This document shows positions 43,214 to 48,813 of a stretch of 48,813 bases of DNA, piece after piece (within the stretch, counting starts at the first letter, position 1; each line of letters starts with the position of its first letter). The notes below the pieces were generated by a model. The model saw only the letters and a list, made by a program, of their open reading frames with translations. It did no database searches and was not told the origin of the DNA. A program made the translations under genes and the position numbers. The DNA lies in assembly GCA_017962415.1 (NCBI GenBank), contig JAGCVK010000066.1, positions 1 through 48,813 of the forward strand. Direction: 5' to 3'. The DNA comes from Treponema sp. (lineage in GTDB: Bacteria; Spirochaetota; Spirochaetia; Treponematales; Treponemataceae).

Positions 43214-43241
43214 AGGATATAGGGCTTTATGCATTTTTCAA
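43214..43241 (-). promoter_or_regulatory. Promoter of the radical-SAM operon
   Basis: On the minus strand TTGAAA (43241-43236), a 16-bp spacer and TATCCT (43219-43214). The weak -10 suggests dependence on an activator. The GGTCACA repeats end 10 bases from the -35. Confidence 0.5.
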
Positions 43242-43250
43242 GTTAAATAG

Positions 43251-43290
43251 GGTCACATTTAGGTCACAACAGGGTCACATTCAGGTCACA
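43251..43290 (+). promoter_or_regulatory. Four GGTCACA heptamers spaced exactly 11 bp
   Basis: GGTCACA starts at 43251, 43262, 43273 and 43284, each followed by a four-base spacer (TTTA, ACAG, TTCA, then TTTG). Heptamers on an 11-bp period match the layout of OmpR/PhoB-type or SARP operators. The array lies between the divergent promoters, one base from the plus-strand -35. Confidence 0.75.
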
Positions 43291-43291
43291 T

Positions 43292-43320
43292 TTGAGTTAT
43301 ATCGACTAAAACTGTATAAA
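43292..43320 (+). promoter_or_regulatory. Promoter of the unknown protein/membrane HTH operon
   Basis: TTGAGT (43292-43297), a 17-bp spacer and TATAAA (43315-43320). The 5' leader would be about 100 bases. Confidence 0.6.
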
Positions 43321-43425
43321 ATCAAACGGAATTATATTATCTTTTGGCGAGAATTTTTCTTTACATATTTTTATTTCATGTTAATATTATTTTAATAAAA
43401 CTATAAATAAAAAAAGGGTAACACT

Positions 43426-43968
43426 ATGAATTCTACAAATCTTGCAGAAAAAATCAGCACAAACGATTTTTATGAATGGGAATATCTTGCAACAGAAACG
43501 GCAAAAGTATTCAATTTAAATCAAAAAGAAGCTGAAAAGCTTTATAACAGTAATACTGCCAGAATAATAGCAGCCATTCCTTTTGCAGCCGAATGCAAAG
43601 AACCGGAAAGAACAGCTATTGCACATCTTTGCATTTACGAAGCAGAAATTAAAGGTTTTCAAAAATATTACGCACATCTTCCGTCTGATGATTCAGATAT
43701 TTTTAATAGATTGGCATTTATTTCTACATTTGAGGGTGGAAATCCAGCTATAATCGAGCATGGGCTAAATATTTTGGCTTACATTATGATAGAAGGCTAT
43801 AATCGTTCAAAAGAAAAAGATTTAAGAAATAATATTTACAATCCAATTGCAAATGAAAAATGGGATTACAAAAATCTAAAATCAAAACTGCTCAAAAAAA
43901 TTAATGAAGTTGAATGTCCTGAACTCGATAAGTTTTTTATTCCATTAAAATCAGAATGGGAAGGATAA
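43426..43968 (+). CDS. Unknown 180-residue protein next to the peptide locus
   Basis: I do not recognise a family. The protein is soluble, helical and acidic, with YLATETAKVFNLNQKEAEKL, AAIPFAAECKEPERTAIAHL and an FISTFEGGNPAI segment. It has no signal peptide or membrane segment. GGGT precedes the ATG. Its stop overlaps the next ATG (TAATG), so it is translationally coupled to the membrane HTH regulator and may work with it. Confidence 0.7.
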   Translation: MNSTNLAEKISTNDFYEWEYLATETAKVFNLNQKEAEKLYNSNTARIIAAIPFAAECKEPERTAIAHLCIYEAEIKGFQKYYAHLPSDDSDIFNRLAFISTFEGGNPAIIEHGLNILAYIMIEGYNRSKEKDLRNNIYNPIANEKWDYKNLKSKLLKKINEVECPELDKFFIPLKSEWEG

Positions 43969-44753
43969 TGACTCAAAACAAGTTGTACACAAAATTTGCA
44001 CTAACAAGTTTTAAGTATATTTCTTTGATTTGCGCAGTTTTTTTGATTTTTTTGGAAGGCCGGCATATTATAAATGGAGATTTAAATGATATTCGGAATT
44101 CTTTGCAGTTCAATTATCATTTAATTTTCCGTTTAATCAATTTGATTTCTGCTTTCTTTTTTATTTTGTCATTTTTCTTTCCGCAAAATATAGGAAATAT
44201 TTCTGTTATTGCTTTTTTATATTCAATAATGCTTATTTCCTTTGAGCCAAAAAATTATATGGGAATTCTTATGTATTTTTTTGGCACTTCTGTTTTGTTT
44301 GCAAGAGGATTGCTGAAAAGAAATTTCAAAATAAAGTTTTCGATTTTAGGAATTTTACTTTTTTCTCTGATTCTTACTCATCTGAGATTTGGCTTAATGA
44401 ATTTTATTAGTTATTGTCTTATTTCAGCAGGCGGAATTTTGATTCTTAGTTTGTATACATTTTTTATGTTTTCGTACTTTTCTAATGCGCTTACTTGTGA
44501 AGAAAAAAAGATGAATCTTGCATTATATCCAAGATTAACAGAACGTGATTGCAGGATTTTGCAAATGGTTCAAACAAGAACTAAGTATTCAGTTATTGCA
44601 AAAAAAGAAAATTTATCAGAAGGATATTTAAAAAATCGATTGCATTTTGTTTATGAAATTCTTGGAACAGGAGATAAACAAGGCTTTCTTTCTTATTATT
44701 CTGATTGGAACATTTATTACAATTTAAAAGAGCTCGAAGAAGAAGCAGAATAA
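43968..44753 (+). CDS. Membrane-anchored LuxR-type HTH protein (paralog)
   Basis: The 261-residue protein has six membrane segments, then an HTH: LYPRLTERDCRILQMV, TKYSVIAKKENLSEGYLKNRLHFVYEILG. Layout and key residues (LTERD, LKNR) match 25843-26622. Position suggests it controls the divergent peptide operon (inference). The ATG at 43968 shares one base with the upstream stop; an ATG at 43956 is possible. Confidence 0.77.
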   Translation: MTQNKLYTKFALTSFKYISLICAVFLIFLEGRHIINGDLNDIRNSLQFNYHLIFRLINLISAFFFILSFFFPQNIGNISVIAFLYSIMLISFEPKNYMGILMYFFGTSVLFARGLLKRNFKIKFSILGILLFSLILTHLRFGLMNFISYCLISAGGILILSLYTFFMFSYFSNALTCEEKKMNLALYPRLTERDCRILQMVQTRTKYSVIAKKENLSEGYLKNRLHFVYEILGTGDKQGFLSYYSDWNIYYNLKELEEEAE

Positions 44754-44763
44754 AAAAAAACTG

Positions 44764-44818
44764 AAAAAAAATCGCCAAGCTGACGTGCACTAAAGTTAGT
44801 GGATATTTCAGCTTGGCG
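44764..44818. terminator. Strong terminator between convergent genes
   Basis: CGCCAAGCTGA (44773-44783) pairs with TCAGCTTGGCG (44808-44818), with an inner CACTA/TAGTG. On the minus strand it is followed by ATTTTTTTT, serving the decarboxylase gene; it also faces the end of the plus-strand HTH gene. Confidence 0.85.
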
Positions 44819-44843
44819 TTGAACCATTTTTTTGGTTTTAGGT

Positions 44844-46016
44844 TTATTTCATAAAGTAAGTTTTAATTGGCGGGAAACCGTTAAAAGCTACAGATGCATA
44901 AGTGGAAGTATAAGCTCCGGTTGAAAGCCAGTAGAGTTTGTCGCCGGCTTTTAACGAAATTGGAAGTTTATATTTTGCATCTTCGTACATAATATCCATA
45001 CTGTCGCAGGTTGGGCCAGCTATAATTACAACGCCTTCTTTTTCGCCTGGTTTGTCGCGGCTGGTAACAACCGGATATTTGATAGATTCGTCCAAAGTTT
45101 CAATAAGACCGTTGAATTTTCCAGCGTCAACGTAAACCCAACGTGCCAAAGCGGTGTTGTTTTTGCGGCTGGTAAGAATTACTTCTGAAGTCAGAATACC
45201 GCTGTCTCCAACAAGGGAACGGCCAGGCTCAAGAATAATTTCTGGAATATCATCACCAAAGTCTTCCTGAATATAACGGGTAATTTCAGAAGCATATTCA
45301 GCCAAAGTATTTGTTGGCTCAATATAACTTGCAGGGAAACCGCCGCCCATATTAATCATAGAAAGGCGAATGCCTTCTTCTTCTTCGAGGGAAGTAAAAA
45401 GATATTTTACCTTTGCAATAGCGTCGTTCCATTGACCAATATCGCGCTGCTGGCTACCAACGTGGAAACTAATTCCATAAGGAGTAAGCCCAAGATCGCG
45501 AGCGAGAACAAGCAAATCATAAGCCATATCTGGGTGGCAACCAAATTTGCGGGAAAGAGGCCAGTCTGCACTAACAGAATTTTCTACAAGAATACGAACA
45601 TAAATGCGTGAGCCAGGAGCGTTTTCGGCAATGGCTTTAAGGTCATCTTTGCTGTCTGTTGCAAACATTCGCACGCCTTTATCGTAAAAATATTTAATGT
45701 CTTTTGCCTTTTTAATAGTGTTTCCGTAAGAAAGTCTGTCTGGAGAAACATTAAATTTAGAAATCATATCCAGTTCGTAGCGTGAAGCAATATCAAAACA
45801 AGAACCCATTTCTGCAAGCATTTCAAGAACAGGCTCGCCTGGATTTGATTTCATAGCGTAATAAATACGCGCATAAGGGAAAGAATCTCTAAGTCTGATA
45901 AAATTCTGCTTAATAGTGTTGAGATTAATTACAACATTTGGAGTTTCCAAATCTTTAGAAAAGTCGAGAAAACGCTGCCAGTCCTTATCGCTGACATAGT
46001 CTTTACGATTAAACAT
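44844..46016 (-). CDS. PLP-dependent ornithine/diaminopimelate-type decarboxylase (fold type III)
   Basis: The 390-residue protein has YYAMKSNPG (PLP Lys56), FHVGSQQ (His185), NMGGGFPAS, ILEPGRSLVG and GPTCDSMD (Cys337). The Cys-Asp-Ser-Met-Asp stretch is that of ornithine/lysine decarboxylases rather than LysA. It makes putrescine or cadaverine for polyamine synthesis. Length is normal. AGGTGG lies six bases before the ATG. A 16-bp palindrome lies upstream. Confidence 0.9.
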   Translation of the reverse strand: MFNRKDYVSDKDWQRFLDFSKDLETPNVVINLNTIKQNFIRLRDSFPYARIYYAMKSNPGEPVLEMLAEMGSCFDIASRYELDMISKFNVSPDRLSYGNTIKKAKDIKYFYDKGVRMFATDSKDDLKAIAENAPGSRIYVRILVENSVSADWPLSRKFGCHPDMAYDLLVLARDLGLTPYGISFHVGSQQRDIGQWNDAIAKVKYLFTSLEEEEGIRLSMINMGGGFPASYIEPTNTLAEYASEITRYIQEDFGDDIPEIILEPGRSLVGDSGILTSEVILTSRKNNTALARWVYVDAGKFNGLIETLDESIKYPVVTSRDKPGEKEGVVIIAGPTCDSMDIMYEDAKYKLPISLKAGDKLYWLSTGAYTSTYASVAFNGFPPIKTYFMK

Positions 46017-46105
46017 CTACTACCACCTATACCTAAAATTGTAATAAATGAAAAATACACGGTCAACGCCGTCACGCTGCCTATGTCTAAGGAATCCTAG
46101 TTTAT

Positions 46106-46121
46106 TTCAACGTTCGTTGAA
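46106..46121. promoter_or_regulatory. Perfect palindrome upstream of the decarboxylase
   Basis: TTCAACG-TT-CGTTGAA is a perfect 7-bp inverted repeat, 90 bases upstream of the decarboxylase start. It may be an operator. Confidence 0.4.
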
Positions 46122-46230
46122 TAATAGCAAAAAACACGGTAAAGGTTAATCATTTTTTTAAAATTTTTAAAAAAATGTTTTATTTATTTTTAAACTTGTT
46201 TTTGAGCCTTTTTCTCAGTAATTTTTAAGT

Positions 46231-47166
46231 ATGAATTTTCAGGATTTTGAGTATCTGAATGCCAGTTTAAATACAGCAGATTTGTTTGGAAGCGATACAT
46301 CAATTGCAAATTTATTTTTATTGCAGGAAAAATATAATACAGAACTCAAAATATACAAAAATACATTGATTCGCTATTATCATGGAGATGAAAATCGCAC
46401 AGGTTATGGATTTCCGTTGCCACTAAAGAGCGCAAAAAGCGAAAGTACAAAAACAGATTCAGAATGGCTAAAAAATGCACTCGAATATATTTTTGAAGAC
46501 GCAAAAAAAATGAGCCGAAAAGTACAGTTTTGTCTTGTCACCCAAGCGCAAAAACTGCAGTTAGATACTTGCCTTGCAAAAAATTTTGGCGGCTACACAA
46601 TTTCCTGGAAAACAAATCGCGACGATTGCGATTACATTTATATTCGTGAAAATCTTGCAGAGCTTCCCGGTTCACAATATCAAAAAAAGCGAAATCACAT
46701 TTCACGATTTAACCGAACTTATGGAACAAACTGGGAATTTAAATCTTATCCCGAAAACGACATAGCAGCCGATATACTTTACGTTTCGCAAAAATGGTTT
46801 GAAGAAAAAAATGGCGAAACAGAAGCGGTGCTTCGCCTGGAGCACGAAAGCATAAAAATGGCGCTTGAAAATCACGAGCTTCTAAAATTGCGCGGCGGCG
46901 TTCTTTACATAAACGGCCAGCCAGCAGCAATGACTTTGGCGGCTCCAATTTCGCCCGATGTTCTTGATGTAATTTACGAAAAATCCTTTGGCGACTACGA
47001 AAAAAACGGTGCGTATCCCGTTATAAATCAGCAGTTTGCAAAGCGCTGCCAGAATTATTTGTACCTTAACCGCGAAGAAGATATGGGCGTTGAAGGCCTT
47101 CGTAAAGCAAAACTTTCTTACAAGCCAACTATAATTTTGGAAAGATTTTATGGTAAAATAAGTTAA
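46231..47166 (+). CDS. DUF2156 protein (GNAT-like, lysyltransferase C-terminal type)
   Basis: The 311-residue protein has the DUF2156 marks KKRNHISRFNRTYG, LRLEHESIKMAL, GGVLYINGQPAAMTLAAP, YEKSFGDYEKNGAYPVINQQF and NREEDMGVEGLRKAKLSYKP. These form paired GNAT folds, related to the C-terminal part of MprF/LPG synthases. It would aminoacylate a lipid or peptide if active (inference). No SD sequence is obvious. The stop directly touches the palindromic element at 47167. Confidence 0.87.
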   Translation: MNFQDFEYLNASLNTADLFGSDTSIANLFLLQEKYNTELKIYKNTLIRYYHGDENRTGYGFPLPLKSAKSESTKTDSEWLKNALEYIFEDAKKMSRKVQFCLVTQAQKLQLDTCLAKNFGGYTISWKTNRDDCDYIYIRENLAELPGSQYQKKRNHISRFNRTYGTNWEFKSYPENDIAADILYVSQKWFEEKNGETEAVLRLEHESIKMALENHELLKLRGGVLYINGQPAAMTLAAPISPDVLDVIYEKSFGDYEKNGAYPVINQQFAKRCQNYLYLNREEDMGVEGLRKAKLSYKPTIILERFYGKIS

Positions 47167-47296
47167 AGAGGGAGGAGCCCCTCCCTACGCGCCCACTTCG
47201 TTGGTCGCTACCTACCCAGCGGGGGTAAAATAAAAGCAGATACTAATATATCCACTTCTGTTTATTTTCTGCGCCACTACCCCCGCAACGCCCCCG
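47167..47296 (-). repeat. GC-rich double-hairpin palindromic element, copy C (intergenic)
   Basis: Reverse-complement orientation, as copy B. The small palindrome is AGGGAGG/CCTCCCT (47169-47186) in place of AGGGGAA/TTCCCCT; the changes keep pairing. The large stem is GCGGGGGTA/TACCCCCGC (47219-47227 with 47278-47286), with a 50-base AT-rich loop having its own AAAATAAA/TTTATTTT pairing. Shared marks are GGGGCGTTGCGGGGG, GTAGCGACCAACGAAGTG. It starts right after one stop codon and ends next to the SD sequence of the next gene. Confidence 0.8.
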
Positions 47297-47305
47297 GAGG
47301 TTAAA

Positions 47306-47830
47306 ATGCTAAGTAAAATCCTCGCCAAGAGTGATTGTGCAAACTGTAAATTCTGTTGCAGCTTCCGCCGCCAAAGTCTGTGGGAAACCCCATTGTTTCC
47401 CGCGGCGGACATTCCCGCTCTCAAAAAAATAAATTCACTCGCCAAGTTCCGCCCGGCCGGCTCTACAGGAACAATGTATACCTTCGACATTTCCGCCTCT
47501 TACAAAACCACAGATCCCAACGAAGAAGCGGCCTGCCCTTTTTTAGACAAAAGTCGCGGCTGCACCTTGCCACCACAACTAAAGCCCTTTGATTGCAAAA
47601 TCTGGCCACTTAGAGCCGTAAAAGTGCCGGGCGCAAACTCAGAAACTTCACAAAAAATCGCCGTCGCATTAACACCAACTTGCCCAGCTATCAATAAAGT
47701 TCCTCTCAAAACCGTTTGCGCCCTCGCCTCTTCGGGACTCGGCCAAAAAATCATTTCTTATTCACAAGAAAATCCCGACATTATAAAACCGTATTCGCAG
47801 TTTCTTTCAAATATCGTTTATGAAGAATAA
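47306..47830 (+). CDS. YkgJ-type cysteine-cluster protein
   Basis: The 174-residue protein has CANCKFCC near the N-terminus (with DCANCKF), a middle ACPFLDKSRGCTLPPQLKPFDC and CPA near the end, the spacing of YkgJ-type CxxCxxxCC zinc or iron-sulfur clusters. The role of the family is unknown. GGAGG lies five to eight bases before the ATG, right at the end of repeat copy C. Confidence 0.82.
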   Translation: MLSKILAKSDCANCKFCCSFRRQSLWETPLFPAADIPALKKINSLAKFRPAGSTGTMYTFDISASYKTTDPNEEAACPFLDKSRGCTLPPQLKPFDCKIWPLRAVKVPGANSETSQKIAVALTPTCPAINKVPLKTVCALASSGLGQKIISYSQENPDIIKPYSQFLSNIVYEE

Positions 47831-47881
47831 ATCAAAAACCGCAAAATTGCGTGCTTCAGATTTTCAAGTTTTCTCGAATAA

Positions 47882-47910
47882 TTGAATATCTCTCGAAATT
47901 CTTCTATAAT
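47882..47910 (+). promoter_or_regulatory. Promoter of pheT
   Basis: TTGAAT (47882-47887), a 17-bp spacer and a consensus TATAAT (47905-47910). The 5' leader of about 40 bases includes a GGGC/GCCC stem and AGAGGA before the ATG. Confidence 0.8.
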
Positions 47911-47957
47911 TACTCATTAAAATTGTGGGCTAGATGTGCCCGAGTCAGAGGAAAAAA

Positions 47958-48813
47958 ATGCCTAAAATCGAATGTAACGAAAAACTCTTTTTTGATGCTA
48001 TCGGAAAAAAATACACTTATGATGCTTTGGAAGATGTACTTCCTTGCGCTAAGGCTGAGCTGGACGAAAAGCCAGATATGAGCCAGAGCGAAAATGAGCG
48101 CGTTGTAAAAATCGAATTGAATGATACTAACCGTCCAGACCTTTGGTCTACAAACGGCGTTGCCCGCCAGATTAAACTTCACGAAGGCGGAAAAACTGTT
48201 GATTATATGAAGCTCATGTCAAACCACGGAAACAGCGACTACGAAGGTCGTATTGTTGAAGTTGACCCAGAGCTTAAAGATATCCGTCCTTACATGGTTG
48301 CATTTATGATTACCGGTAAGGCAATTGATGATCCAATGCTTAAGGACATCATCCAGACTCAGGAAAAGCTGGCCTGGAACTTTGGACGCAAGCGTAAGTC
48401 TATTTCTATGGGCGTTTACCGCGTTGACCAGATTAAGTTCCCTGTAAAGTATCACGCTGTTGATCCTGACAAGACAAGCTTTGTTCCACTTCAGTGCGAC
48501 GCTCCAATGACTTGCCGTCAGATTCTTACTGACCATCCAAAGGGAAAAGATTTCGGCTGGATTTTGGCTGATATGAAAAAGTTCCCACTCTTGAGCGATG
48601 CTAAGGACGAAGTTCTGTCTATGGCTCCAATCATCAACTCAGCTACACTTGGTGCTGTTCAGGTTGGCGACAAGGACCTTATGGTTGAGCTCACTGGTGA
48701 TAATATTGAAAACCTGATTCTTTCGGCAAATATCGTTGCATGTGATTTTGCTGATCAGGGGTATGAAATCAAACCTATTCTTGTAAAGCATCCTTATGAT
48801 ACTGGCCTTGGAA
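47958..48813 (+). CDS. pheT: Phenylalanyl-tRNA synthetase beta chain, archaeal/spirochaete type (3' end outside window)
   Basis: 285 codons are seen before the window ends. The start MPKIECNEKLFFDAIGKKYT and LNDTNRPDLWSTNGVARQIK match the archaeal/eukaryotic-like beta chain found in spirochaetes, not the usual bacterial form with the tRNA-binding N-terminal domain. SISMGVYRVDQIKFPVKY and APIINSATLGAV are B3/B4 editing-domain marks. It charges tRNA-Phe with the alpha chain (not in the window). AGAGGA lies five bases before the ATG. Confidence 0.92.
   Translation, partial: MPKIECNEKLFFDAIGKKYTYDALEDVLPCAKAELDEKPDMSQSENERVVKIELNDTNRPDLWSTNGVARQIKLHEGGKTVDYMKLMSNHGNSDYEGRIVEVDPELKDIRPYMVAFMITGKAIDDPMLKDIIQTQEKLAWNFGRKRKSISMGVYRVDQIKFPVKYHAVDPDKTSFVPLQCDAPMTCRQILTDHPKGKDFGWILADMKKFPLLSDAKDEVLSMAPIINSATLGAVQVGDKDLMVELTGDNIENLILSANIVACDFADQGYEIKPILVKHPYDTGLG

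Noticed and set aside
43251..43290. CRISPR-like array of short repeats
   Set aside because: Units are only 7 bp with 4-bp spacers and there are no cas genes; the position between promoters fits an operator.
47212..47490. Antisense frame overlapping the repeat and the YkgJ-like gene
   Set aside because: It has no SD sequence and runs through repeat copy C; the plus-strand Cys-cluster gene is convincing.
47930..47957. tRNA-like stretch before pheT (GGGCTAGATGTGCCC)
   Set aside because: It is only a short stem and cannot fold as a tRNA. No tRNA or rRNA gene was found in the window.

Overview
The window looks like a chromosomal segment of a Treponema-type spirochaete, most likely a rumen or gut treponeme. 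The reasons are the AT-rich coding style, an archaeal/spirochaete-type PheRS beta chain at the right edge, a very large acyl-CoA dehydratase activase, membrane-anchored LuxR-type regulators, many lipoproteins, and GC-rich palindromic repeats scattered between and inside genes. The species assignment is inference; there is no rRNA or tRNA gene here to confirm it.

Layout. 1-6.3 kb: the C-terminal part of a DUF763 protein, a membrane SpoIIE-type phosphatase, the helicase HrpB, a YdcF-like membrane protein and a DUF805-like membrane protein. 6.5-11.5 kb (minus): a VanZ-like protein and a 1495-residue activase. 11.7-14.3 kb: a TIGR02757 protein, an esterase and ProC. 14.4-18.2 kb (minus): a GNAT acetyltransferase, an AlkD-like protein, a hemolysin III-like protein, a TrmH/RlmB-type methyltransferase and a YchJ-like SEC-C protein. 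18.2-18.7 kb: a gene-free stretch packed with inverted repeats. 18.7-23.8 kb: a ModF-like double ATPase, a GH18-like secreted protein, a UPF0210/PFL protein and a GNAT. 23.8-25.7 kb (minus): a GntR regulator with an ABC exporter, divergent from a membrane HTH regulator. 26.6-28.7 kb (minus): an FMN oxidoreductase and phosphofructokinase. 28.8-32.5 kb: FtsK and a small membrane protein. 32.6-34.3 kb: a lipoprotein and a LytTR/DUF3021 pair. 44.8-48.8 kb: an ornithine-type decarboxylase, a DUF2156 protein, a YkgJ-like Cys-cluster protein and pheT (cut by the window edge).

The most unusual region is 34.3-44.8 kb. It is a peptide maturation and export locus with a SPASM radical-SAM enzyme, five precursors carrying double-glycine leaders (all ending INGG), a GNAT-like protein, a CPBP membrane protease, a lipoprotein with two aspartic-protease DTG motifs, a peptidase-containing ABC exporter and a HlyD-type fusion protein. 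Two precursors have Thr/Ser-rich, cysteine-free cores. Precursors alternate with different partner genes. Two of the cassettes share a duplicated 5'-leader block whose edges fall at the end of the partner gene and at the Gly-Gly site. Upstream, four GGTCACA heptamers spaced exactly 11 bp sit between divergent promoters for the radical-SAM operon and for an operon of an unknown protein plus a membrane HTH regulator.

A second unusual feature is a GC-rich double-hairpin element. It is present in frame inside two unrelated genes (DUF763 and TIGR02757 families) and once between genes. Its smaller palindrome reads EGKAFPS in either orientation. Several genes lack a Shine-Dalgarno sequence and have a -10-like hexamer 6-9 nt before the start codon, which suggests leaderless mRNAs. 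All family assignments were made by reading the sequence; no database search was run.
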